The notes under the pieces are model-generated. The model had not been told where the DNA came from. It made no database searches and was given only the letters and a program-made list of their open reading frames with translations. A stretch of DNA of 64,000 bases from CAVXEH01 sp963805305 (lineage in GTDB: Bacteria > Chloroflexota > Limnocylindria > QHBO01), in NCBI GenBank assembly GCA_963805305.1, contig CAWDTM010000007.1, positions 62,001 through 126,000 of the forward strand, given 5' to 3'. Shown piece by piece: positions 1 to 8,191 of this stretch (positions are counted from its first letter, which is position 1; the number at the start of each line of letters is the position of its first letter). The position numbers were made by a program, and so were the translations under genes.

Positions 1-43
1 ATGCGCTGTGGCGGGGCTCGGGTCGCTCGCGCGGGTCGCGCGC

Positions 44-487
44 CTAGCCCTCCCCGGCGTCCTCGGGCGGCGTTGCGGACGGAGGCTCGTGGCCCGCTGC
101 TCCAGTGGGATCGGCGGCGTGCGCCTGCCGGTGCCAGGCCTCGAACGCCTCGACCCCGGGGGACGGGGTGACCGGCGTGCCCGCCGACGTGCCCGGCGGC
201 GGCGTCCACTGCTGTGGCGGTCGCGGCTCGGCCGGACGGAGGAGCATGACGAGCGCCCACACGATTCCCGCGATCAGCAGGAGCATCAGGAGCCAGCCGA
301 GGACCATGCCGACCCCGCCGAACCCACCGATGCCCCCGAAGCGCCGGCCCATGATCCCGTCCATCCAGCCGACGTCACCCCGATCGCTCGATGCGGCCCC
401 GGCCGCGAAGGCCACCACGGCAACGACGACCAGGACGACCACGGCGCCGATCGCCAGCGCCGCCGTGCTGATTCCTCGCCTGTTCAT
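44..487 (-). CDS. Small two-TM membrane protein with Pro-rich tail (SHOCT-like context)
   Basis: A 147-residue protein of unknown function. The N-terminus has a positively charged start (MNRRG) followed by a long hydrophobic helix (about residues 8-30). A Gly/Phe-rich linker with the repeats GGIGGFGGVG precedes a second strong hydrophobic helix (about 58-80). The C-terminal third is Pro/Thr/Ala-rich and contains VEAFEAWHRQAHAADP, which may be an amphipathic helix. The ATG was chosen because a GGGGAGG Shine-Dalgarno lies 8 bases upstream; a longer reading frame upstream has no such support. The arrangement resembles short membrane proteins that carry a C-terminal SHOCT-like helix, but the match is too weak to name a family. 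It is divergent from the GH3 gene. Confidence 0.55.
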   Translation of the reverse strand: MNRRGISTAALAIGAVVVLVVVAVVAFAAGAASSDRGDVGWMDGIMGRRFGGIGGFGGVGMVLGWLLMLLLIAGIVWALVMLLRPAEPRPPQQWTPPPGTSAGTPVTPSPGVEAFEAWHRQAHAADPTGAAGHEPPSATPPEDAGEG

Positions 488-662
488 GGCTGCAACCTCC
501 CCGCTGGGACCACCAGATCTTCGCGTTCTTCGCACCATGATGCCACCGGTTTCTGAGGGTCGGCTGAAGGAAGGGCGGCCTTCTCGCCGCCGCCGTTCAC
601 GCGCTCGACGTGCCACCCTCGCGCGCTGAACGGAATCGGCGGCGTACCGGTAGTCTGTGAGC

Positions 663-1886
663 ATGACCCGCGACCCGGCACCCATCAGCCGGCGTCGGTT
701 CCTCACCTCGCTCACCTGGGGAGCCGTTGCCCTCGTCCTTGCGGCCTGCACGCGAGACGCGGAGGCCTCGCCCCTGCCGTCGGCATCCGACGCCCCGTCA
801 CCCACGCCGACTCCGAGCCCCGTGCCGACCGTCAGCCCGACGCCCGGCCCGAGCCTGCGCGAGAAGATCGGGCAGATGCTGCTGGTCGGCTTCCGCGGGA
901 CCACCGTTGCGACCGCGGCGACGGTCATCGCGGACATCCGCGAGCGCAACCTGGGTGGGGTGGTTCTCTTCGACACGGACCAGCCCACCGGCAGCCACGT
1001 TCGCAACATCGTCTCCCCGGCGCAGCTGAAGGCGCTCGTCGCCGGCCTGCAGGGAGAAGCCGCAACCCCGCTCATCGTCGCGGCCGACGAGGAGGGCGGC
1101 CTGGTCGCACGGCTGGACCAGCGGCACGGGTTCCCGGCAACGTACTCTGCGGCCGCGCTGGGCGCGCGCAACGATCCGACCTTCACCCGGCAGCAGGGCT
1201 CGAATCTGGCCGCAACGCTGCTCGCCGCAGGGATCAACCTGAACCTGGCCCCGGTGGTCGACCTGGACGTGAATCCCACGAACCCGATCATCGGCGCACT
1301 CGACCGCTCCTTCGGGGCGGATCCCGCTCTCGTCACGTCGCAGGCGGAGGCCTTCATCAACGGGCATCACGACGTGGGCGTGCTGACGACCCTGAAGCAC
1401 TTCCCGGGGCACGGCAGCTCCACCGGCGACACGCACCTGGGCGTGGTCGACGTCACCGATACCTGGAAACGGGTCGAGCTGGAGCCGTTCGCCAACGTGA
1501 TCGGCGACGGGCTGGCGGATGCGGTCCTCACCGCGCACGTCTTCAACCGCGACCTGGATCCGGATCACCCGGCAACGCTCTCGCAGAGGATCATCACCGG
1601 GATGCTTCGCGAGCAGATCGGTTGGGCGGGCCTCGTGATCAGCGACGACATGCAGATGGGTGCGATCCGCCAGGCGTATGGCTATGCCGATGCCGTTCGC
1701 CTGGCGATCCTGGCCGGGGTCGACGTGCTGACCATCGCCCAGCAGCAGGTCTACGAGGAGGGGATCGTGGGCCAGACCATCGAGATCATCGCCGGCCAGG
1801 TGGCGGACGGGTCCATCCCCGGGTCCCGCATCGATGCGTCCTACGAGCGGATCATGGCCTTCAAGCGCCCGATGGCGACGGCGTGA
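663..1886 (+). CDS. Secreted glycoside hydrolase family 3 (beta-N-acetylhexosaminidase-like) lipoprotein
   Basis: GH3 enzyme of 407 residues, likely acting outside the membrane on N-acetylglucosaminides such as peptidoglycan fragments. The N-terminus has twin arginines (SRRRFLTS), a hydrophobic stretch and a lipobox-like LAAC, so export by Tat and lipid anchoring are probable. A Pro/Ser/Thr linker (about residues 35-65) precedes the (beta/alpha)8 domain. The GH3 motif KHFPGHG and the nucleophile segment VISDDMQMGAI are both present, as in NagZ-type enzymes. The start was set at ATG 663 rather than GTG 657 because TAGTCT lies 6 bases upstream, as in other likely leaderless genes here. The stop overlaps the next gene by four bases (GTGA), so the two are co-transcribed. 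The exact substrate is inferred. Confidence 0.88.
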   Translation: MTRDPAPISRRRFLTSLTWGAVALVLAACTRDAEASPLPSASDAPSPTPTPSPVPTVSPTPGPSLREKIGQMLLVGFRGTTVATAATVIADIRERNLGGVVLFDTDQPTGSHVRNIVSPAQLKALVAGLQGEAATPLIVAADEEGGLVARLDQRHGFPATYSAAALGARNDPTFTRQQGSNLAATLLAAGINLNLAPVVDLDVNPTNPIIGALDRSFGADPALVTSQAEAFINGHHDVGVLTTLKHFPGHGSSTGDTHLGVVDVTDTWKRVELEPFANVIGDGLADAVLTAHVFNRDLDPDHPATLSQRIITGMLREQIGWAGLVISDDMQMGAIRQAYGYADAVRLAILAGVDVLTIAQQQVYEEGIVGQTIEIIAGQVADGSIPGSRIDASYERIMAFKRPMATA

Positions 1887-2863
1887 ACCCGCGTCGCACC
1901 CTGGGCGGGCTGGCGGTCCTCGTCGCCCTGGTCGTCGTCGCGGTGGTTGCGCTCGAGTGGCGGGGAGCAGGTTCCGATGGCTCGTCCGCGTCGGCCGCGG
2001 TGCTGCCGGGAACCGCCACCGGCAGCCCGACCTCGCGGCCGGCCGTCTCCTCCGGCCCGTCGGGTTCCGTCGCCATCGGCGTGCAGCACGTGTGGATCAT
2101 CGTCATGGAGAACCGCTCCTACGCCAAGGTGATCGGCGACGAGGACGCGCCATTCCTCAACGGCCTCGCCGCCAACTTCGGCCTGGCCACCGACTACGCC
2201 GGCGTCGCCCATCCGTCGGAGCCGAACTACCTCGCGCTCGTTTCCGGCTCGACGCAGGGGGTGGGCGACGACGGCGTTCACGACATCGGCGCACCCACCG
2301 TCTTCGACCAGCTGGAGGAGGCGGGGCGAACCTGGGCGGTCTACGCGGAGAACGTCCCGGGTGGCTGCTACCGGGGCGCGACGGCGCATGGCGGCCCCGA
2401 TGGCGCAGGCACGTACGCCCGCAAGCACGAGCCGGCCATCAGCTTCACGCCGATCAGCGGGAATCCCGCGCGCTGCGGGCGCATCACCGACCTGTCGCAT
2501 TTCGAGCCAGCGGCGGCGGACCTGAGCCTGGTCATCCCCAACATGTGCCACGACATGCATGACTGCTCCACCTCCCAGGGGGATGCCTGGCTTCGGGGAT
2601 TCGTTCCGCGCATCACCGGCTCGCCCGCCTTCGCGGACAACGGCCTCCTCGTGGTGGTGTTCGACGAGGCCGATGGCGGCGGAAACCACGTTGCCATGGT
2701 CTTTGCCGGGCCGTTCGTGGCGCCCGGGACCCGGGTGACGAGCCGCACCGACCACTACGCCCTGCTGCGCACCGTGCAGGACGCGTTCGGCCTGCCGTGC
2801 CTGGCGCACAGCTGCCAGGCGGATCCGATCCCGGCCCTGCTCGGCGCCGGAGGCGCCGGCTAG
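1883..2863 (+). CDS. Secreted phosphoesterase family protein (acid phosphatase/phospholipase C-like)
   Basis: Phosphoesterase-family protein (PF04185 type) of 326 residues that begins with a signal-anchor helix (about residues 7-24) and a Ser/Gly-rich linker. The family signature WIIVMENRSY lies near residue 75, where the ENRS Asn/Glu/Ser region binds metal and phosphate. AHPSEPNYLALVSG and the late metal motif VVFDEADGGGNHV follow, matching the bacterial phosphoesterases related to phospholipase C and acid phosphatase. GTG is the start because it overlaps the stop of the GH3 gene as GTGA. Co-transcription with a secreted GH3 enzyme suggests cell-envelope or extracellular phosphate-ester scavenging; the substrate cannot be assigned from sequence. 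Confidence 0.82.
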   Translation: MNPRRTLGGLAVLVALVVVAVVALEWRGAGSDGSSASAAVLPGTATGSPTSRPAVSSGPSGSVAIGVQHVWIIVMENRSYAKVIGDEDAPFLNGLAANFGLATDYAGVAHPSEPNYLALVSGSTQGVGDDGVHDIGAPTVFDQLEEAGRTWAVYAENVPGGCYRGATAHGGPDGAGTYARKHEPAISFTPISGNPARCGRITDLSHFEPAAADLSLVIPNMCHDMHDCSTSQGDAWLRGFVPRITGSPAFADNGLLVVVFDEADGGGNHVAMVFAGPFVAPGTRVTSRTDHYALLRTVQDAFGLPCLAHSCQADPIPALLGAGGAG

Positions 2864-2952
2864 CCGGCCCTCCGCTGCGCGGACCGATTGGCCGCGGTCC
2901 TTCCTGCCCCCGGCGCCGCGCCGTGGTCCGTCCACGCGCTACGCTGCCGCAT

Positions 2953-3909
2953 ATGCCAGCCGTTCCCAGCATCCGCGACGTTGTGGGGATCCGGGTCGGC
3001 CATGCGACCGATGCCCGGGGGATGACCGGTTGCACCGTCGTCCTCGCCGAGGGTGGCGCGGTGGCCGGGGTGGACGTGCGGGGTTCCGCACCGGGAACGC
3101 GCGAGACGGACCTCCTCAGGCCCACGGCCCTCGTCGAGCGCATCCACGCACTCTGCCTCAGCGGCGGATCGGCCTTCGGGCTTGCCGCCGCCGATGGCGT
3201 CATGCGCCGCCTTGCTGAGCGTGGAATCGGCTTCGAGACCGGTGTCCGGCCGGTGCCACTCGTGCCGGCCGCGGTCCTCTTCGATCTGGGCGTCGGTGCC
3301 GGCGACGCGGCGCCCACCGCGGACGACGGCTACGCGGCCTGCGTGTCGGCCGAGGTCGGGGAGACCGGCGGCGGTCCGCTCGAAGGGTCGGTGGGGGCCG
3401 GGACCGGCGCGACCGTGGGGAAGTGGGCCGGCCCGGAGCGCGCGAGCCGCGGCGGCGTGGGGTCGTGGTCCTCGCGGCTCCCCGACGGCACGAGGGTGGG
3501 CGCGCTGGTCGCCACCAACGCTCTGGGCAATGTCCTGGGGAGGGACGGGCGGACCCTGGCCGGGGCCCGGGACGACGCCGACGGCTTCCTCGACGCGAGC
3601 CTGCTGGCGGGTGGCATGGCCGCATCGGCGGCATCGGCGCCCCGGACCAACACGACGCTGGCGGTGGTTGCCACGGACGCGCCCCTCGATCGAGCCGCGT
3701 GCCGGTCGCTCGCGGAGCTGGCGCACGATGCCCTCGCCCTCGCCATCGCACCGGTGCATACGCCGTTCGACGGGGACACCGTCTTCGTCCTGAGCACGGC
3801 CGGGAGGCCGGCGCACCCGGATCCGGGGGCGCTCCTGGTCCTGGGAGCCACCGTGGTGGATGTGCTGCGAATCGCGATCGAGCGCAGCGTGACGGCCGCC
3901 GAGCGCTAG
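2953..3909 (+). CDS. P1 family peptidase (DmpA/S58-like L-aminopeptidase)
   Basis: A 318-residue member of the P1/DmpA family of N-terminal-nucleophile aminopeptidases, which self-cleave into two subunits. The family features are visible: an N-terminal VGIRVGHATD strand, LCLSGGSAFGLAAADGVMR, GATVGKWAG, and the self-processing region TNTTLAVVATDAPL, where the central Thr is the probable nucleophile exposed by autoproteolysis. No signal peptide is seen, so it is cytosolic. The start ATG has TACGCT ending 7 bases upstream and no Shine-Dalgarno, which suggests leaderless translation. The stop codon overlaps that of panB on the opposite strand inside one CTAG. Confidence 0.9.
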   Translation: MPAVPSIRDVVGIRVGHATDARGMTGCTVVLAEGGAVAGVDVRGSAPGTRETDLLRPTALVERIHALCLSGGSAFGLAAADGVMRRLAERGIGFETGVRPVPLVPAAVLFDLGVGAGDAAPTADDGYAACVSAEVGETGGGPLEGSVGAGTGATVGKWAGPERASRGGVGSWSSRLPDGTRVGALVATNALGNVLGRDGRTLAGARDDADGFLDASLLAGGMAASAASAPRTNTTLAVVATDAPLDRAACRSLAELAHDALALAIAPVHTPFDGDTVFVLSTAGRPAHPDPGALLVLGATVVDVLRIAIERSVTAAER

Positions 3910-4823
3910 AGCCAGTCTCCCGAGCCGTCACCAACGAGCGCGCCGGAGTCGAGCTCCGACTCGAAGAGCGCCAGCTCCTCCGCGGGAATGAGGAACGCGT
4001 GCTCGCGCGCGGGGAAGGTGCCGGCCCGGACCTCCGCGGCGTAGGTCTCGAGCGCGCTCCGGGTCTCCTCCGCAAGGTGGGCGTACTGCTTCACGAAGCG
4101 TGGCATGGGGCCCTCGTTGATGCCCAGCAGGTCATGCCAGACCAGCACCTGGCCGTCGCACTCGGCGCCGGCGCCGATCCCGATGGTCGGGATGCGGAGG
4201 GCCTCCGTGATTCGCGCGGCGACGCGCTGGGGGACGGCCTCGAGGACGATGGCGAAGCACCCGGCTGCCTGCAGGCCCTGGGCATCGGCGAAGAGCTGGC
4301 GTGCCTTTGCGGCGGTACGTCCCTGCGCCTTGTGACCACCCAGCATGGTGGCGCTCTGCGGGGTGAGGCCGATGTGACCCATCACCGGGATCCCCGCCGC
4401 GACGATGGCCCGGGCCCGCGAGATCGAGCTGCCGCCGCCCTCGAGCTTCACGGCGTCGGCGCCCGCCTCCTTCACGAGGCGGACGGCGCTGCGCACCGCG
4501 TCGGTGTCGGAGACCTGGAAGCTGCCGAGCGGCATGTCCACCAGGAAGAAGGCGCGGGCCGTGGTGCGGCGCGCAGCACGGGCCAGGACGATCATCTCGT
4601 CCATGCTGATGGGGGTGGTCCCGTCGTAGCCGAGCATGTTGTTGGCAGCGGAGTCGCCAACGAAGACGATATCCACGCCGGCCTGGTCCGCGAGGCGCGC
4701 GGACGGGGCGTCGTAGGCGGTGACCATCACGATCTTCTCGCCCCGCTGCTTCTTCTCGGCGAGCTCGGGGAGGGTCAGTCGGGATGCGGGGATCGGGCTG
4801 CTGTCGCGGGCCGGGCTGCTCAT
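3906..4823 (-). CDS. panB: 3-methyl-2-oxobutanoate hydroxymethyltransferase
   Basis: PanB transfers a hydroxymethyl group from 5,10-methylenetetrahydrofolate to alpha-ketoisovalerate, giving ketopantoate, the first committed step to pantothenate and CoA. The 305-residue protein has the family blocks VMVTAYDAPSARLAD, VGDSAANNMLGYDGTTPIS with the metal-binding Asp, FLVDMPLGSFQ, and VKLEGG with substrate-binding Lys. GHIGLTPQS and GIGAGAECDGQVLVWHD follow. It is the last gene of a three-gene operon with panC, sharing an ATGA overlap with it, and it ends inside the stop codon of the convergent P1 peptidase gene. It is of normal length with no missing catalytic residue. Confidence 0.97.
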   Translation of the reverse strand: MSSPARDSSPIPASRLTLPELAEKKQRGEKIVMVTAYDAPSARLADQAGVDIVFVGDSAANNMLGYDGTTPISMDEMIVLARAARRTTARAFFLVDMPLGSFQVSDTDAVRSAVRLVKEAGADAVKLEGGGSSISRARAIVAAGIPVMGHIGLTPQSATMLGGHKAQGRTAAKARQLFADAQGLQAAGCFAIVLEAVPQRVAARITEALRIPTIGIGAGAECDGQVLVWHDLLGINEGPMPRFVKQYAHLAEETRSALETYAAEVRAGTFPAREHAFLIPAEELALFESELDSGALVGDGSGDWL

Positions 4824-5641
4824 GTCGCCTCCTGATTGAGAAGCACATTGTCTATCAGACGTGTCGAGCCCACTCGAACGGCGGCCGCCAGGGTGAGCCC
4901 GTCGAGGTCGGCGACCTCAGCGTACTCGGTCGCCACGCCCTCGACGCCGGTCAGCACTGCCAGGGCCGCGGAGCGTGCGCCATCGGCCCCGTCACCCGCG
5001 CGAAAGGCAGCGGCTCCGGCCTCGAGCGCGCGCGGGAGCGCGAGTGCCCGCCGCCGCTCCTCGGTACCCAGGTAGACGTTGCGGCTGGAGAGCGCCAGCC
5101 CGTCCGGGTCGCGGACCGTGGGCACCACCCGGATCGTCAGCGGCAGGTCCAGGTCGCGCACGACGTGCTTCACCACCGCGACCTGCTGGGCGTCCTTGCG
5201 GCCGAAGTAGGCGAGCGTGGGACCGACCGCGTTGAAGAGCTTGGTGCAGACCGTTGCGACCCCGCGGAAGTGACCTGGCCGGAAGACCCCCTCCAGCACG
5301 ATGGCCAGGTCGCCGGGGTCCACGCTCGTCGAGGAGCCGTCGGGGTACATCTCCTCCACCGATGGGGCGAAGAGGAGCCCGATGCCCGCGTCCTGTGCAA
5401 GCCGGGCGTCCCGCTCCTCGTCGCGCGGGTAGCGGGCCAGATCCTCGCCGGGCCCGAACTGGGTCGGGTTCACGAAGAGGCTTGCAACGGCCAGGTCGCA
5501 TTCGGCCGCCGCCGCGTGGAAGAGCGCCAGGTGACCGTCGTGGTACGCGCCCATGGTGGGAACGAGGCCGATGCGCTCGCCGCGTGCCCGCGACGTCGCG
5601 AGCGCCTCGCGCAGCGCGGCGACCGTACGCACCGGGGTCAC
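4820..5641 (-). CDS. panC: Pantoate--beta-alanine ligase
   Basis: PanC joins pantoate and beta-alanine using ATP to form pantothenate. The 273-residue protein carries the nucleotidyltransferase HIGH-type motif GAYHDGHLALFHAA and VPTMG before it. FVNPTQFGPGEDLARYPR, FRPGHFRGVATVCTKLFN, YFGRKDAQQ and the KMSKS-equivalent region ALSSRNVYL are also present. It overlaps panB by four bases (ATGA) downstream and its start overlaps the end of the upstream dehydrogenase gene in the same way. The three genes therefore form a tightly coupled operon for pantothenate synthesis. No panD is visible in the window, so beta-alanine must come from elsewhere. Confidence 0.97.
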   Translation of the reverse strand: MTPVRTVAALREALATSRARGERIGLVPTMGAYHDGHLALFHAAAAECDLAVASLFVNPTQFGPGEDLARYPRDEERDARLAQDAGIGLLFAPSVEEMYPDGSSTSVDPGDLAIVLEGVFRPGHFRGVATVCTKLFNAVGPTLAYFGRKDAQQVAVVKHVVRDLDLPLTIRVVPTVRDPDGLALSSRNVYLGTEERRRALALPRALEAGAAAFRAGDGADGARSAALAVLTGVEGVATEYAEVADLDGLTLAAAVRVGSTRLIDNVLLNQEAT

Positions 5642-6327
5642 CGGCGCGTCGCCTCGGCCAGGGCCAGGTACAGGGGAACGAGGTCGGGTGCGCGTTCCCG
5701 CAGCGCTGCCAGGTGGGCATCGATCGTCGCCTGGTCGCCGCGGGCGATGGGTCCGGTGAGGACGAATCCATTCTCGATCGTGCGCTCCATGAGCGGCACG
5801 AGCGCCTCCGGCGGGGCACCAACCCGGTCGAACAGGGCCGATGCCGTCCGGTACAGCGTCACGAGGTAGTTGCCCGCGATGACGGCCGCAGCGTGGTAGA
5901 GCGGCCGGTCCGCGTCAGCGAGGACGAACGGACGCAGGCCCAGCGTTCTCGCCAGCCAGGTCGCCGTCTGGCGAGCCTCCTCCGTCTCACCGGTCACCGC
6001 GGCCCAGGCGTCGTCGAGCTGCTCGGCGCCGCGCTCGGTGGTGAGCGTCTGCAGCGGATGGACGCTGAATCGCCTCGTGTGCGGCTCGAGCGCGTCAAGG
6101 GTCGTCGCCCCGGAGACGTGTGCCACCCAGGGCCCGGGCGCCACGCCGCGGGCGACCTCGGCGATCGCCGCGTCCGGGACACAGAGCAGGACCAGGTCCG
6201 CGGGGGGACCCGGGTTCGCGGCGGCGGCGCGGCCTGTCACGACGACCTCCAGCCGGCGTTCGCGAAGGCGGGCGGCGATGGCGCGTCCCGCGCGTCCCGA
6301 CCCGATGACCCGCACCGATCCGATCAC
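5638..6327 (-). CDS. Rossmann-fold/DUF2520 dehydrogenase, probable ketopantoate reductase (PanG-like)
   Basis: A 229-residue NAD(P)-binding protein with an N-terminal Rossmann motif VIGSGRAGRAIAARL. LVLLCVPDAAI and WVAHVSGATTLDALEPH follow, then the DUF2520-type helical domain FSVHPLQTLTTERG and YHAAAVIAGNYLVTL. It starts the pan operon and overlaps panC by four bases. PanB makes ketopantoate and PanC uses pantoate, so the missing step is the ketopantoate reductase reaction. Proteins of this Rossmann/DUF2520 type (PanG) are known to do it in some bacteria that lack PanE. The specific role here is inferred from operon position. The start is GTG with TAGACT ending 6 bases upstream and no Shine-Dalgarno. 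Confidence 0.82.
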   Translation of the reverse strand: MIGSVRVIGSGRAGRAIAARLRERRLEVVVTGRAAAANPGPPADLVLLCVPDAAIAEVARGVAPGPWVAHVSGATTLDALEPHTRRFSVHPLQTLTTERGAEQLDDAWAAVTGETEEARQTATWLARTLGLRPFVLADADRPLYHAAAVIAGNYLVTLYRTASALFDRVGAPPEALVPLMERTIENGFVLTGPIARGDQATIDAHLAALRERAPDLVPLYLALAEATRR

Positions 6328-6408
6328 GTGTCGAGTCTAGCCGCGTCCAGTACGCTTGGCGCCTGCCTGCGCGGAGCGTGTCGTGCGGCGGCGGGCTGGA
6401 GGGTCGGG

Positions 6409-7050
6409 ATGGATCGGTGGGTCTGCAAGCGGTGCTTCGCCTCGAATGAGGGCGACGTGTCCGCGTGCGCCACCTGCGGATGGCCCAGGGGCGAGGCGCC
6501 GCCCGCGGATGACGCGCAGCTGCCGGCCCATTTGCGACCCGCGCCGCCGCCCCCGCGCGTCCGATGGTGGCACCCGCTCCTTCGCTACTGGTGGCTGCTC
6601 GGAATCGTGGTGGTCGGCACCGTTGCGCTCACCAGCTACCTCGGCCAGGCGAGGCGCGACGCGACCGGTGCCATCACGACAGCGGGGACGATGACGCTCG
6701 GCGACCTCCGGGTGGGGGACTGCTTCGACGTAGGCAGCGGCGGGACCATCTCCCAGGTGACGGGCCGCCCGTGCGCGAACGCGCACGCATACGAGCTCTT
6801 CGCCATCGCCACGGACACGGTCGACCAGACGTATCCGGACGACCCAACCATGGCCACGTTCCTGTCGAACGCCTGCGGCCAGGCCTTCAACGACTACGTC
6901 GGGACCTCGTACAGCACGACGGCGCTCGGCATCCTGCCGGTGACGCCCACCGAGAACGGCTGGTCGCGTGGGGACCGCACCTTCTTCTGCGCGCTCTTCG
7001 ATCCGGACAACGAACGGTTGACGAGCTCGTTGCGCGGTTCGGGGCGGTAG
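6409..7050 (+). CDS. Zinc-ribbon, single-TM protein with septum-formation-like extracytoplasmic domain
   Basis: A 213-residue membrane protein. Residues 1-25 form a small zinc finger of the RanBP2/zinc-ribbon type (WVCKRCFASNEGDVSACATCGWPRG, with four cysteines in two CxxC pairs). A Pro-rich linker and one transmembrane helix (about 60-80) follow. The outer domain begins TLGDLRVGDCFDV and has conserved-looking cysteines (GRPCANAHAYELFA, SNACGQAFNDYVG, FFCALFDP), matching the Septum_form/DUF4190-associated domain of Actinobacteria-type membrane proteins. The ATG has GGAGGG five bases upstream. A promoter-like TACGCT sits about 55 bases upstream. The function is unknown; the septum label is a family name only. 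Confidence 0.72.
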   Translation: MDRWVCKRCFASNEGDVSACATCGWPRGEAPPADDAQLPAHLRPAPPPPRVRWWHPLLRYWWLLGIVVVGTVALTSYLGQARRDATGAITTAGTMTLGDLRVGDCFDVGSGGTISQVTGRPCANAHAYELFAIATDTVDQTYPDDPTMATFLSNACGQAFNDYVGTSYSTTALGILPVTPTENGWSRGDRTFFCALFDPDNERLTSSLRGSGR

Positions 7051-7090
7051 GGTCCGCCATGCGGCGCCGTCGAGCGGGGGCCCCGCGCCC

Positions 7091-8173
7091 GTGAAGCGAC
7101 TCGCCGTCGTCGGCCGCAAGGTCGCGGTCCTTGCCGGCGTGGCGCTCGCGGCCATGGGGGGCACCGCCGCCATGCTCGTCGGCGGCGTCGAGGGGGTGCC
7201 GGTCTTCATCGGCTCGGCCGTTGCCCTCGCCGCGCTGGCCTCGCTGGTGGGCGAGGGGACCGACCAGCTCGGCTCCCACCTCGGTCCGGGCGCGACCGGT
7301 GCGCTGCAGTCGGCGCTCGGGAACCTGCCCGAGCTCTTCATCAGCTTCTTCGCGCTGCAGGCGGGCCTCGTGACGGTGGTGCAGACCGCCCTGGTGGGCT
7401 CCATTCTCGCCAACTCGCTCCTGGTCCTGGGGCTCGCCTTCTTCCTGGGCGGGCTGCGCCACGGAACCCAGCGCTTCTCGTCGGAAGGACCACGGATGAT
7501 CGCGGTCCTGATCCTGCTCGCCACCGCGGCATTGGCCATTCCCGCACTCGCCACGGCACCGGGCGCGCCGGATGCCGGCCACGCCGTCGACCTCTCCGTG
7601 GTGACGGCCATCGTCCTGCTGGTCGTCTTCGTCGCCTCGGTACCGTTCTCCGTCCGGCGCGAGACCGGGGCGCGGGCGGAGGTGCTGCCCGCGGAGCGCT
7701 GGCCGTTGTGGGTGGCCGTCGGCCTCCTGGCGATCGCCGCTGCCGGGGCTGCCCTCACCAGCGACTGGTTCGTGGAGTCGCTGCACCCGGCCATGAGCGC
7801 CCTCCACCTGTCCCAGGAGTTCGTGGGCCTCGTCATCGTGGCCATCGCCGGCAATGCCGTCGAGAACGTGGTGGGGGTGCAGATGGCGCTCCGCAATCGG
7901 ACCGACCTGTCGGTGAGCCTCATCCTGAACTCGAGCCTGCAGGTCGCGCTGGCCCTGGTCCCGGTCCTGGTGCTGCTCAGCCTGGTGGTCGGCCCCGCTC
8001 CGATGACCCTGGTCCTCGAGCCGCTGCTGATCGGCTCGTTGGTGCTCTCCGCGCTGCTCTCGGCGCTCATCACGGTCGACGGACGGAGCACCTGGCTGGA
8101 GGGGCTCGCCCTGATGGGTCTCTACGCGATCATTGCCGCCTCGGTCTGGTGGGGCCCGGCCATCGGCGCCTGA
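7091..8173 (+). CDS. Calcium/proton exchanger (CaCA/Cax family)
   Basis: An integral membrane antiporter of 360 residues with about 10-11 hydrophobic helices. Two homologous cation-binding repeats are visible: GALQSALGNLPELFISFFAL in the first half, and VIVAIAGNAVENVVGVQMAL in the second, each with the acidic residue of the CAX alpha-repeat (GNxxE). The family extrudes Ca2+ in exchange for H+. The likely start is GTG, close behind the previous gene (40 bases), so they may be co-transcribed; no strong Shine-Dalgarno is seen. The ion specificity is a family-level inference. Confidence 0.88.
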   Translation: MKRLAVVGRKVAVLAGVALAAMGGTAAMLVGGVEGVPVFIGSAVALAALASLVGEGTDQLGSHLGPGATGALQSALGNLPELFISFFALQAGLVTVVQTALVGSILANSLLVLGLAFFLGGLRHGTQRFSSEGPRMIAVLILLATAALAIPALATAPGAPDAGHAVDLSVVTAIVLLVVFVASVPFSVRRETGARAEVLPAERWPLWVAVGLLAIAAAGAALTSDWFVESLHPAMSALHLSQEFVGLVIVAIAGNAVENVVGVQMALRNRTDLSVSLILNSSLQVALALVPVLVLLSLVVGPAPMTLVLEPLLIGSLVLSALLSALITVDGRSTWLEGLALMGLYAIIAASVWWGPAIGA

Positions 8174-8191
8174 CGGGCTCCCGGCGCACGG

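Noticed and set aside
1841..2935. Long open frame antisense to the phosphoesterase gene
   Set aside because: It has no family motif and is Arg/Gly/Asp-rich as expected for the shadow of a GC-rich gene; the sense frame carries clear domain motifs.
5254..7050. 598-codon open frame running from antisense of panC into the zinc-ribbon gene
   Set aside because: Only the last 213 codons make a sensible protein, with their own ATG and GGAGGG. The rest is the antisense of the pantothenate operon.
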